The notes under the pieces were generated by a model. It was not told the origin of the DNA, searched no databases, and worked only from the letters and a program-made list of their open reading frames with translations. Source: Deltaproteobacteria bacterium (GTDB lineage Bacteria; SAR324; NAC60-12). From it: a stretch of 33,502 nt of DNA. The translations under genes and the position numbers were made by a program. The stretch is from positions 1 to 33,502 of the forward strand of contig NYXK01000044.1 in the NCBI GenBank assembly GCA_002685535.1. Direction: 5' to 3'. Shown here piece after piece: positions 1-10,096 of the stretch (position 1 is its first letter; the number at the start of each line of letters is the position of its first letter).

Positions 1-45
1 CCCAAAAAGACGCGCCTGCTCTCTGACATTCTCCCTAATTTTCAG

Positions 46-308
46 ATTTACAGCCTCTTCAGGCAAGGTACTCAAGATCCGCCATTTGATGAAAGCAAGG
101 CTCCTGGGATGTTCAACCTGAAGGTACGTATATGCTGTGGGTAGTAAGGGATATATAATATGAGCTGAATGTTGTGTCTCAATAGGAAAAAATCAAGCGT
201 GAAGCATGGCAAAAGATTCATGAACAGGGAGTCAACTTCGAGGAGGCACAGAAGAGATATGTGGAGGCTGTGAATAAGTTGAAGGAGAAGTATGGGCTTA
301 AGGATTGA
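46..308 (+). CDS. Acyl-CoA-binding protein, 3' part (gene starts outside the window)
   Basis: This is the C-terminal part of a small cytosolic acyl-CoA-binding protein (ACBP), which binds long-chain acyl-CoA esters and buffers or transports them. Two exons are visible, 46-123 and 186-308 (stop TGA at 306-308). The left intron ends at the TTTTCAG acceptor before 46, and the 62-nt intron 124-185 has a GTACGT donor. The translation holds the ACBP helix-2 segment IYSLFRQGTQ, the loop APGMF, the helix-3 stretch REAWQKIHEQG and the terminal helix RYVEAVNKLKEKYG, in family order and spacing. About 66 residues are present of the usual 85-100, so helix 1 and the start lie upstream. It converges on the P450 gene at 727. 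The reading before 46 is also open, so exon extension to position 1 cannot be fully excluded. Confidence 0.85.
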
Positions 309-726
309 GTGGAGGAGGGAGGGAGGGGAGGTTGTAATCGAAGGGAGAACTAGATAGGAAATACTTTATAGCGATTGCCTAGCATGACTGCTTGACGATT
401 CATGTTTCCTGGATCCCACCGTATTGGCTACTTGAGCAAATGACAATTAATTACTGGTTTCTGTGAGAAATGGTTTGGATAAATTCCAAATGTCTCGCCC
501 TAGTTGAAAACAACACATGGACGTTCTCTGCTACTGGAGATTAAGAAAAGGCTCCCCTACAATGAAATTTTAGAATACACAAAGGTAGACATTCTAGAGT
601 ATGGTGCTGCTGTGCTGGGTTTTCCGGCAGCTGACAACACTTCCCCTTTTTACCCCGGGCTTTTGCGAAGTAGTGCTTGTCAAACCACTTCACAGAAGTG
701 AACCCCATCGGCACCCGCTATTCAGC
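309..726. other. Convergent intergenic region
   Basis: This is 3'-flanking sequence between the convergent ACBP and P450 genes. It must hold both polyadenylation sites. I see no convincing coding frame; short open stretches here lack motifs and splice logic. Confidence 0.6.
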
Positions 727-2344
727 CTATTCATGTGCCCTCCTAGTGAGGCCTACCTTCGCTCCCCCCAAATTGACACACATCAACGTCAGCATCTCAG
801 TCCAAGGTCTCGAATCTCGACTTTCAATCTTGTCAAACGCTTGACACATTCTCACAATTGTATAGCTCGCCTCCGTAAGTGCAAACTGCTGGCCAAGACA
901 AATACGAGCACCCCCATTAAATGGTAGATACTCCCAGGTCGGCCTAATTCCATTCCGATCATTCTGTGGCTCGTCAAGCCAACGATCCGGATTGAATTCT
1001 TCCGCATCTTCACCAAAGTAATCCTTTCGACGATGCATAGTGTACACAGACCACATCACCACACTTCCCTTGGGAACAAAGATGGGTGCATTGCCGTTTG
1101 GGCCACCTCCTAAAGGTAAAATTGTGTCTTCGAGAGCTTCGCGGCCGTTTACTGGTACAACTGGATATAGACGAAGAGATTCATTCAGCAGTGCACGTAG
1201 ATACTTCATCTCCTTGAGCTGCTCAAAGCTTGGTGGACTTCCATAGAGCTCGAAGTGGGCTATTTCGACCTGGAGCTTGGCCCAGACATCTGGTCTATTG
1301 GATAAGATGAACCAGACATTTGTCAATAGCGACGCAGTGGTGTCGCGGCCCGCGAGGAGGACATTGAGTGCCTCACTTCGAATACGCACGCGGTCTGTCG
1401 TCTGCCGAACTAACTCGTCAATAAAGACATAACGAGCGGTATCCTTAGGAAGTGACTCCTTCAACTGCGTACTCTTCGCAAGAGCTTTTTCGACATAGGA
1501 ATCCGTAAAATCGTGAATGAATTTCCGGTCTCTTTCGTACTGTGCATTAGGTGGCAAAAGTTTGATCAGCGTCTCTAGGCCTACACCTCGCCAACGAGAT
1601 GCCTTGACTGCATGGTCTTGGCTTCGAGAGAACGCTTCAGCAAACCCATCACCGGTGCCTTTAGTGAGGGACTCGGTGGACTCTCCGAATAAATGCTCGG
1701 TGGCTGTATCCATTGTGAGTCGGAAAAATAGATTTGATAGATCGATCGTGGAGCCATCATGCGGGATTGTAGAGATCAAATTTGTTACATGTCTCTCGAA
1801 TACGCCCAAGTCTGCGACCTGAGTGCGAACAAAGCTAGGTCGTAACATTTGACGAGAATGCTGCCAGTCGGCCCCATCAGAAGTGAAAATGCCTGTTTGT
1901 TGTCAGTTCATATTTTATTTCAATGGTGTTGTCTAATAGTAATCGCCCACCTTTTCCAAGAAGCGGCGCAAGTCCAAGTATTCTCCTGGAACCCACACTC
2001 CATTTCTTGAAATCAACAGCCAGCATGTGCTTGAGATTCTCAGCCTCGATAGTGTAGTGAATACAACGACCCAGAAGGACGAGCCGGAAAGTATTTGCGT
2101 TCATTTCTCGAAATCGTGTGTGTTGTTGATCCAAAACACGATGCTCCTGTCGAACTTTGGTATTTTTAACGAGAAGGTCGACTCCAAACCAGTGGTCCCA
2201 AAAGGGGTACCAAGGAGCAGGAAGGACTCCCTTGTCTCGGCATGTCACTTGTCGTTTGTGAGCAAGAAGCAATGCTCTGGAAAGCCGATAAAATATTAAG
2301 ATGCTTGCGAGTACAAGGGCTGTCGCTAAGTGTGTATATTCCAT
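727..2344 (-). CDS. CYP52-like cytochrome P450 (fatty-acid/alkane hydroxylase type)
   Basis: A 519-residue microsomal P450 in two exons: 2344-1951 and 1892-727, with a 58-nt intron (1893-1950, donor GTGGGC, acceptor ACAG). Splicing restores the conserved LGKG-IFTSDGADWQHSR junction. The start was chosen because it places a hydrophobic anchor (HLATALVLASILIFY) at the N-terminus. Visible P450 motifs: I-helix AGRDTT at about 312-317, ExxR as ESLR (E369, R372), FNPDRW at about 431-436, and the haem loop FNGGARICLGQQFA with ligand Cys463. The haem-flanking stretch and the NVLLAGRDTTASLL segment are typical of the CYP52 clan, whose members hydroxylate the omega end of alkanes and fatty acids with NADPH-P450 reductase. 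Divergent from the MFS gene at 3149. Family level is well supported; the substrate is inferred and could be a cluster metabolite. Confidence 0.88.
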
Positions 2345-3148
2345 GGTCTCAAATCTCTCGATACAAGGCCAAGTATCAGGCTGAGAGGATGTGCAGGACA
2401 AATGAAGCTTGTCATATATCTTGTCATCGTCGAATTCATAAAGTAATACAAGCCACCGGTCTCCAGGGCCAAAACTTGGCCCGTGCCCGTACAAGCAGGT
2501 CAGAGCCGGATGTTCGGAGAATGTTACTCATCATAACTGGTGGATGCCTGGATTGCAGGATTGCAGGAAGACATAAACCGACATGCACATCGAAGCGCAT
2601 GTGGTACATCGCGAAGAAGAAGATGAGCCGGAGATATGAAGGATGATAGGAATGCAGATACATTGCGACGAATAGAAATGGCCGATACCTGGGCTCCAAG
2701 ACTGACTAGGCTTAGCCAGGCTTAGTACGTGAATTAGCAGCCCAGGGCCTAGCCGCTAGGCATCCGAGGCTCGTCCGTACCCATTATCGCAGCTAGTGGT
2801 CTCCGTTTTGATACCTATGTTTAAGTCTGATATGACATTGCACCTTACAACTAAACAGCTTGCGGGATTTGTAGCCTTCAAACCCGCCCGATCCGTCCAT
2901 GTCTTTTGGCTAGGGGCCTCAGTCTTTCGCGGCTAAAGCTGAGAAAAGCATGCCTGTTGCCTGTTGCTCTAAAAGATGTGGTTCTGTAAAGACTGAATGG
3001 AAATATCCTCCTTTATAATTAGATACTCTCTTTCTACCAAGAATTGTCGACCTGCAGATTTCGCCGCCATTTTTGTAAAGCCTCTTTACTTCAATTTCCT
3101 TCTGCGTGGTCTTTTCTTCGCTCAAAGAAGAACCGCAATTTACTAAAA
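2345..3148. promoter_or_regulatory. Divergent promoter region between P450 and MFS genes
   Basis: About 800 bp separates the divergent P450 and MFS starts, so both promoters must lie here. A TATAA-like string occurs at 3014-3018, about 130 bp before the MFS ATG. A GGATTGCAGGATTGCAGG tandem motif lies around 2549-2567; related copies recur in other intergenic regions of this window. No coding sequence is supported here. Confidence 0.4.
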
Positions 3149-4952
3149 ATGCCACTACCCACCCAACCCGTCCTCCATCAACAAGAAAACCACCTTCCCC
3201 GACGCCAAGTAATAATCGTAGTCCTCATCCTCGGCGCCGTCCTCTTCGTGGTCAACATGGACGCTAACGGCGTTTCAACCATGCTCCCCACTATGGCCAC
3301 CGACTTGAATGGAGAGAAAACAATCAGTTGGGCAGGCAGTTCGTCTTTGATCGCAACTACTGTCTTCACCGTACTATATGGAAGATTTTCAGACATCTTT
3401 GGTCGGACTGCGCTTTTCGTCAGTGCATTAGTAGTCTTTGCTGCTGCTGACTTATGTTGTGGCTTTGCTGTGGATCCTCCTATGCTTTACGTCTTCCGGG
3501 CTATCACTGGCGCCTCTGGTGGAGGGGTTGGAAACCTGGCAATGATTGTTGCAAGCGACATTGTACCGCTCCGGCAAAGAGGAAGATATCAGGGTATTGC
3601 GGGCAGTTTCATGGCTTTGGGAAATGTGCTTGGGCCTTTTATTGGAGCGGCGTTCGCAGCCAGGTATGTGTTTGATGGCATTTCCGACACAACAATGCAA
3701 TCTTGCATAACTGACAATCGGCTCGCGAATAGGTCAACATGGCGAGGTTTCTTTTGGCTGCTTTCACCTTTGGGACTCATGTGCGCCGCACTAGCAGCGT
3801 ATCTGCTTCCCACAACAAAACCGACCTAGTCTTTCTGGACTAACGTCAAGAAGATCGATGGCTGGGGATCGCTCACTTCCACGATAGCCATCATATTCTT
3901 CATGATTCCAATTACTGGAGGTGGTTCGTACTACAAATGGGATTCGCCCATGGTCATCAGCATGCTAGCGATCAGCGTGGTTTCCTTTGTGACTTTCCTG
4001 TTCGTGGAGTGGAAGGTGGCAAGACTCCCGATTATACCTTGTACATTGCCTCCTCTGTCTAATGCTATAAGTACTGACAAAATCCGCAGTATCCCTCTTC
4101 CGCACTCGCGACATATGTGCACTAGCCCTGCAAACATTCAGTCTGGGCTGGGTCAACCAGTCTAACCTCTACTTCCTGCCCCTGTATTACCAGAATCTTC
4201 GCCGCTGGTCCTCTTTCGCCTCAGCTGCACTTCTGCTCCCTATTATCGGAATCCAGATCATAGTCTCTGCGCTCGCAGGTCGGATCATGACAAAAAGAGA
4301 ACATTATGGGGGCGTCATCCGCTCCGGATCTATCTTCCTTTTCGTTGGCTCCTGTTTAGAGATTATTTTCGACCGCAGCACCAGCCCTGTTGCCATTATC
4401 TTCATTCTCTTACTTGTGGGTATCGGTATCGGCGCTGCGAATCAGCCTATGGTAGTTGCGATGCAAGCGAAAACCAAGAAGAGCGAACGGGCCGTGGTAA
4501 CTTCCTGTCGAAACTTTGCCCGCTTTTTTGGGGCCGCATGCGGTCTGGGCGTTTCTTCGGCTGTCCTTCAGTCAAGTCTGAAGTCTGGACTCTCTCTGCA
4601 AGATCAGGAACTTGCCTCTTCGGCCTATTCTCTCGCTAGTCTCGGATTCGAAGACCGTGCTATTATAGATCCAGTCTATGCAAAAGCTATGCGGTATGTT
4701 TTCATTACTAATGCTGCTGTTGGAACGGTCTGCCTCTTATGTAGCTTTGCGTGGAGAGACCACGGATATAATTCACGACCAAAAGACCGCGATGAAGAGA
4801 GAGGCGAGTCAAAAAGTCAGTCAACCACTATGATGGAAGGGGTCCGATCAGGTGCAAACGAGGAGCCAGTCGCAGAACGGGTCATTGTTGCTCAGCCAGA
4901 TTCTATTCCAGAGCCAGCGAGCTCTAAAACTAGCGAGAAAGTGCTGTTATGA
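3149..4952 (+). pseudogene. DHA2-type MFS drug/toxin exporter, interrupted by an in-frame TAG
   Basis: Exons 3149-3663, 3733-4040 and 4090-4952 (introns of 69 and 49 nt, donors GTATGT and GTACAT) join in frame into 562 codons, but codon 204 is TAG (3827-3829). Homology continues without a frame change on both sides: [15 protein letters not shown] before the stop, and KKIDGWGSL, then LFRTRDICALALQTF and NLYFLPLYYQNLRRWSS after it. Motif A reads [10 protein letters not shown] at residues 77-86. The complete protein would be a plasma-membrane 14-helix proton antiporter of about 561 residues; as read, translation stops after about five helices. No acceptable GT-AG intron removes the stop: GTGCGC at 3781 to TAG at 3829 is 49 nt and would shift frame. 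A CAG-to-TAG change, readthrough or a sequencing error are all possible. Divergent from the P450, consistent with metabolite export. Confidence 0.8.
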
Positions 4953-5401
4953 GATACAGGAGGCTTTGTTGTGAGACAATGTAGGTACAACAGCATAACT
5001 AAGTTGATAGAACAAGTAGTTGTATCGAATACTGCCTATACTTCTATAAAAACATCATGTTCCGCAAAAAAGACCTTAAAAGTAGACATTCCCCTCAAAA
5101 AGAAAGGGGCTTAAGCGAGGCAATCTCTCGGCACTTGCTGAGCTTTCGGACAACAGGAACTCTAAGACGACGCATTTTCCCGGTTTGAGGTTAAGCTTTC
5201 AGGTAAGTAAGGCTACTTAGCTGTCACAAGAACACTAAGTGAAGAGCAGCAAGCCGTTAAGCAGAACCTTATATCACGGTCCGAGGTAATACAGGAAGAG
5301 GAAAGCGCGACTGCTTGGTCAGGAAAATGGTTTGCAATGATTTCCCACGAAAGCTTCAATTGATTATAGATATTCCTCACCTTGTGACGGATTCAACCCC
5401 T
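4953..5401. other. Convergent intergenic region
   Basis: This is 3'-flanking DNA between the MFS gene and the convergent oxygenase gene. I find no open frame with recognisable motifs, and no clear repeat. Confidence 0.5.
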
Positions 5402-6286
5402 TCATGGATCTTCGAAAAACACCCAAATGCGAACTTCAATTGACCATCTTGTACGCGCGTCAACCTCTGTGCTCTGATCCCAAAAAGCACTATGCGGAAT
5501 AGCAAACTTAGGTTCCGAATGAAAAGCATAGAAAAGCCACGCTTCATTCGGCGCCATCTCGCCGGCATAATGGTAGACATAACCCGGGTCAAATTTAAGC
5601 ACCGTCTCATGACTCTTCGTTCCCCGCGCCCCGACCCTCTTCTGATCATTGCTGAAGTGCACTCGCCCCATGTGTGTGCTGTAATCCCAGTTTGCAACGG
5701 ATTGGTGGTTGACGAGTAGCAACGGCCATTTCTGAACCTTGGTCCCGATGGGTCGCCACACATTAATCGATGCATAACGTTTGTACCTAGCTAGTAGAGA
5801 ATTTGCTCGGTCGGCTCCTAGGCTGTAACGTAGCCTGTCAGGTGCGGTTTCGGAATCTCGGTCCACATGCACAATTGGTGCGGAGTCCTTGTGGAAATCG
5901 ATATCAGCGAGCCGGGTCACGTCCGCAGACTGGTTCCGAATCCGATATACATACGGGAAGGCCTCAACCGCTCCTGTGAAGTCTTGAACCAAGCCTCGAC
6001 ACTCATCGTAATATACCTCTTCAATGAGCCGCTTGTTCTCCGGAGAGTAGGCATCGAGGAAACAGGACGATGGGAGAGATGATGTGAATTTCACTAGCTG
6101 GTATCCATGACTCGAGACTTTGGGGGGTTCGGTAAGATTGCGAACGTCCTCAACCTCTACTGTGACCTCCATTGATGGTTTGACATTTGTTGAGCCGTCC
6201 ACCGTGTTGATATACCCATCGTCTTGGTTGTCTGTGGTACCATTCCACATGTACACCAGACCGGTTGTAGAAACATGAGGCGTCAT
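5402..6286 (-). CDS. AsaB/CmcJ-like (GA4-desaturase-type) iron/2-oxoglutarate oxygenase, paralogue A
   Basis: An intronless 294-residue enzyme. The start at 6286 was chosen because it aligns with the start of the divergent paralogue at 6995 and gives the same length; the frame is open upstream but unrelated in sequence. Family features: a GYQLVKF segment (61-67), an HxD metal-binding pair in VHVDRD (H140, D142), INVWRPI (174-180), the distal histidine in IPHSAFWD (H265), and Arg286 in WSIEVR, the usual 2-oxoglutarate-binding position. Relatives named hydroxylase/desaturase (AsaB, CTB9) act in fungal secondary metabolism and hydroxylate or desaturate small substrates. The residue assignment follows the known HxD...H...R pattern; the substrate is unknown. 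It shares a 708-bp divergent promoter with paralogue B. Confidence 0.85.
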   Translation of the reverse strand: MTPHVSTTGLVYMWNGTTDNQDDGYINTVDGSTNVKPSMEVTVEVEDVRNLTEPPKVSSHGYQLVKFTSSLPSSCFLDAYSPENKRLIEEVYYDECRGLVQDFTGAVEAFPYVYRIRNQSADVTRLADIDFHKDSAPIVHVDRDSETAPDRLRYSLGADRANSLLARYKRYASINVWRPIGTKVQKWPLLLVNHQSVANWDYSTHMGRVHFSNDQKRVGARGTKSHETVLKFDPGYVYHYAGEMAPNEAWLFYAFHSEPKFAIPHSAFWDQSTEVDARTRWSIEVRIWVFFEDP

Positions 6287-6994
6287 TTCCGTAAATGACA
6301 AGTTTTGGTTGACAAAATGCGTGAAGTGTGCAACAGTGTAAGGAATGATGCAGTGAGGGCTATGAAGACCAACAGGACTTTCTTGTGCGGTCGTTGTGTA
6401 TCTACCCAATTTCGAGGCTTGGAGACAAAGAATGGTTCTGGGGTGGTGGTGAAGCAGTTGAAGGAAGTCGACATTTTCCGACTAAGAAGACAGCTTCGAG
6501 GTGCATCGGCAGCGGTATGAACTCTCATAGTCCGTCCGCTGCTGAGTCGATACAACATTTCAACCGGCACTACAACATCCCGTGTTGTACCTGGTTCTGT
6601 GTCGCCACTACTCCAGTCCTGCATTCCGGCCATCCGTGCTTCTAGCCCATCCTGCAATCCTACAAACACCGCAGTTCTCAAATCCTGTCTTCTAGCAATC
6701 CTGCAATCCTACGTTCTAAGAAACTCACTAATTGAGTTGCCGCGATTCTTGACAGCTGTCCTCCTCGGTCCAGAGCTGTGTGAATATCACTGCCCCCGAC
6801 TCTTGCACCTCCCAAGACCCGGCGAAAAGTCAAAAAATGGCCCCGACGCCGTTCATCGGTGGTCTATATATTGACCCATCAACGTTCATCGCAACGATGT
6901 CATCAATCTTCTCAGACATAAACCGATGTGCAACCTCCTTCAGTAATCTTAAAATATTCATACAGTATTCAACTCTTCTCCCCCTTATTATATC
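6287..6994. promoter_or_regulatory. Shared divergent promoter of the two oxygenase paralogues
   Basis: The 708-bp gap between two divergent paralogues is likely a bidirectional control region. A TATATATT string at 6865-6872 lies about 123 bp before the paralogue-B ATG. Two near-identical stretches beginning CTTCTAGC and containing ATCCTGCAATCCTAC occur around 6639-6663 and 6689-6713, a direct repeat about 50 bp apart. I found no protein-coding content. Confidence 0.45.
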
Positions 6995-8063
6995 ATGGCT
7001 GCAACTGTGCTTCAATCCCGCACAACTAGCGGGACCCTTGGTGTTTGGGGTGGAACCAAAGATGACCAGCCTGGCTATATTGATTACACCAGTGGAGCAA
7101 CGAACGTCAAGTCGCCCCGTGACATCAAGATAGTTGCGCATGACATGAGGTCCATGGAAAGGGCACCAACTCTGTTGAAGAACGGGTACCAGCTCGTGAA
7201 TATCCCAACAACCGTGACCACTGAGCAGTTCCTCGATGGCAACACTCCGGAGGGGAAGGAATACATCCAGGATGTTTATTTCAAGGAGTGCGAGAAGATC
7301 ATCCAGGATGTCAGCCAAGGGCCAGCAGTCATCATCCCGGCCTCGTTCAGAATTCGTCAAGAGAGCGAGCAGCAGAAGAAGCTGGGGGAAGCCTCTAGCA
7401 GATACTCTCCCAGGCCTGTTGCGCATCTGGACAGGGACGCGACCACTTTCATCACAGTCTTGAAGGAGACCGTGGGGGACGAGCGGGCCGCTGAGCTACT
7501 CTCGAAGTATAAACACTGGGCTCAGGTGAATGTCTGGCGTCCGATCGGTACGAAGGCCACAAAATGGCCCCTGTGTTTCATGAATCACGACCGAATTCCA
7601 GACTGGGATTTCAACACCCATACTGGCCGCATCTACTCTCGCAACGACCCGCGCGTTGCCGATCGAGGCGAGAAAGTGTATGATTGTGTGGCCAAGCTTG
7701 ACTCTCGATACGATTACCACTATGTCAGCAACCTTGCGCCAGAGGAATGCTTGGTTTTCTGCTCTTTTGACTCTGATCCAAAGCTGGCCGTCCCACATTC
7801 AGTACGTCCTCATTTTTCTCCAGCGGTTTTGCCTCCTTTAGCAGCTTTAGGAGGAAACTGTCTGAGAGAAATGAGGGATTCCAACTTGAATAGCTCATGA
7901 CTCTTGAGACACCCATCTCTCTCCTGCACCTCCGCTTTTTTCCCCCCATATTAGGGCAATGCTGACTTCGAGACTCTGACTTTAGGCTTTTTGGGACCAC
8001 AACACCCCCGAAGACGCTCCTATCCGACGATCGATTGAGGTACGATCGCTCGTGTTCTTCTAA
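6995..8063 (+). CDS. AsaB/CmcJ-like (GA4-desaturase-type) iron/2-oxoglutarate oxygenase, paralogue B
   Basis: Two exons, 6995-7801 and 7986-8063, joined across a 184-nt intron with a GTACGT donor and a CTCTGACTTTAG acceptor. Splicing completes the family C-terminus PHS-AFWDHNTPEDAP...RRSIEVR and gives exactly 294 residues, the same as paralogue A. Metal-ligand candidates are H144 and D146 (AHLDRD) and H268 (VPHS); Arg289 is the likely 2-oxoglutarate contact. VNVWRPIGTK (178-187) and YHYVSNLAPEECLVF match paralogue A closely. Without splicing the frame runs into unrelated sequence and stops, so the intron is needed. The intron falls at the PHS/AFWD junction, which is uninterrupted in A. Probably a small-molecule hydroxylase or desaturase of a secondary-metabolite pathway; the reaction is not determinable from sequence. 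Confidence 0.87.
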
Positions 8064-9123
8064 ATCAGGCACTATATCCCTCCAAAATCGGCGCTCCAAC
8101 CCAAGTTGTTATCTGGCCATCGTACTAGTTGAAAACATCCAAGATCTAGCCTTACGAGTCTTTCAGTTTGGAATTTGGAGCAGGTGCGACAGATATGGGG
8201 CGAGTGGTACCTCGATATTTTGGCGGATGCAGAAGACTTTGGAGAACGATGGCAACATTTGATGAATTGACACGCCTCTTTGGACAAGGTTTTGCTTACC
8301 TCGCTAGCTGTCAGCATTGAATGAATGATATTTGTGCTTCGCAGGCAAGCTGGTTTACTCGACCAATTGTGATATGCCTTCCGCATGTATAGTTATATCT
8401 GACTTTGAATTTGTGTCAGGTGGCACTGTGTACAGTCTAAAAACAAATTTGTTCAAGTATTTGCAGATCCTATATAGAGAAGTTTATGCTTGCTCTCCTC
8501 GGCTAATCCTTCCAGGTGCAATTCGATGATTCACGTGACATCCATGCACAGCCGTTCATGAGTAAGTTTGCCAAGGGGAGCATCGAAGGCGCTAGAGCTT
8601 TGCTGCTAGGCTTGCACGCCAGCTTCTCCGAGGAAAAGATTAGCTGTTTGTACGTAAGGGGGTTTCCAGTGGGTCTCGTCACCCCTTGTACGGCAGTAAG
8701 GTAATTCTTCCAATCAACAATCTGAAATTCTAGAATTTTCTCCACCAGTTTTCTTATATGTTAAGGCAGAAACTGGGGGGGGGGTGATGAGAACCACTGG
8801 AAACCCCCTTTCGTACGCCGTTAACCCAGCTAACAAAGAACTAGCGCCACCGAGCCGATATATTGATTGAGTATGCTAAATACAGGGAGGTTGGTGGGGA
8901 AAACTTCTATCTAATTTGTCATCGAAGAATGAATGATAAGGAATAGGAAGAAGAGGAAAAGGAATTGCAAAGCCAGTTGGGTGTGGTTTGCCAGACAATT
9001 CCGCTTTTATGCGACTCTACTTGGTCTAGCATGAAATTGGATGATAGGCATTTCGAATTATTGAGAGACTACACAGTTGCACCCAAAACCCTAATTTAGT
9101 AGCAAATACATCTGATAAGACAA
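8064..9123. other. Intergenic region holding a MITE-like element
   Basis: About 1 kb lies between convergent genes (oxygenase B and the zinc-finger gene). Apart from the inverted-repeat element at 8650-8816 I see no gene; short open frames here carry no motifs. Confidence 0.5.
8650..8816. mobile_element. MITE-like element, 167 bp, with 36-bp terminal inverted repeats
   Basis: Positions 8650-8685 and 8781-8816 are inverted copies of each other over 36 bp with three mismatches. Each arm starts GTACG and contains AAGGGGGTTTCCAGTGG followed by a TCNTCACCCC stretch. The 95-bp interior is AT-rich and non-coding, except for a run of ten G at 8775-8784 that overlaps the right arm's inner end. Size, long near-perfect arms and lack of coding capacity fit a non-autonomous DNA transposon or a strong hairpin. 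The arms begin and end in GTAC, so a TA or GTAC target duplication is possible; the exact ends are ambiguous. No transposase in this window is an obvious partner. Confidence 0.7.
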
Positions 9124-10096
9124 TCAACAAACGACTCTCGGACAACGCCTTTCTCTACCATTAGAATAGCGGCGTATTCTATTGCAACTTCTCTTAGCGA
9201 CGTGCTGGTTCCTGGCTGACGTTCGACTGAAGACTGCTCCGCAACTAGGGCATTTGAGACTTGGCCGTGCCTGAGACTTCTCCATTTGATGGCGGATTAG
9301 GTTGCTGCGTGTTGAAAATACACGACTGGGAGATCCGAGAAATTAGTCGCTGCTTAACGAGGGATGTTTTCTGAAGAGAACGGGGTTCACATTGATCTAC
9401 TGCCTGCAATCCGTAGATGGGAAATGGGAGACCGGATGTCGTACCCGTTACATCCGTGCTCCCAGCAGCGAGGCTTGGGCTCACTAATTTCGTCCTCGTC
9501 ACCAATCTCCTGGGATTCGTTTGCTAACCACGAGTAGTTGGCATTATCTTGCTCGCTATCCTTCGAATTGTCTGAATCGCCCATCTCCGAGGCTCCGTTG
9601 ATTGTCCAGGGGTCCTCCGCATATGCTACTGGATCTCTGCGAGAAGCATCGCTCGACGGTGGAAACAGATCAAAGCTCTCGATCGGGCTTATCGGACCCA
9701 GGAGCTGGGAGCTTGGAATTGGCGGTGTCGCCTGCATGACTTGCGGCATCTGCTGGTATCTACTGATGGCCACGTTAATTTCGAACACGGCCCTAGGGTT
9801 CACGGATGTATACGTACTGCTCTCCAGCTCCTAGGAACCCTGACATGTCAAACGTCGGCAGACTCGGTCGATGGGAACGGAGTAATGAGGCCGAATCTAG
9901 CGAGGGAAAGGCGGTCTGCGGCTGTGTCTCGTCAAAGCCTGCGACCATTGCGGGCCAAAAGGAAGGCATGGGCGTGGAGGGCACGGACATGGAAAGGTTC
10001 GACAACGGATCTGTCGTCAACCGGTTAGTAGCCAAGGCCAGCAACTGCGGAAAGTAGTGGTGGTGGTGCTGGTCTAGCACATACTTTATTAGACAT
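9124..10096 (-). CDS. C2H2-type zinc-finger protein of the CWEHGCNG family, probable transcription factor
   Basis: Proposed exons: 10096-10085, 10044-9818, 9762-9445 and 9325-9124, giving 252 residues; introns are 40, 55 and 119 nt. The last two junctions are firm. GTACGT to CATCAG joins FLGAGEH to RYQQMPQ. GTACGA to CCCAG restores [25 protein letters not shown], then CPSCGAVFSRTSARNQHVAKRSC. These are the paired zinc-binding segments of a fungal family annotated as C2H2 finger proteins: CX4C...H, then CX2CX12HX5C. Before them is an acidic Ser/Asp/Glu stretch (GDSDNSKDSEQD), a possible activation region. The first exon (four codons, MSNK) is tentative; a fallback start is the ATG at 9990-9988. 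It lies between metabolic genes and could regulate them, but that is inferred. Confidence 0.75.

Noticed and set aside
2436..2699. Minus-strand frame upstream of the P450
   Set aside because: No motif, overlaps the P450 promoter region and the start of its leader; the P450 start at 2344 with a proper membrane anchor is better.
3781..3829. A 49-nt GTGCGC...CCTAG intron that would remove the premature TAG in the DHA2 transporter
   Set aside because: It would shift the reading frame and delete part of a transmembrane helix that is conserved; the homology is continuous if it is retained.
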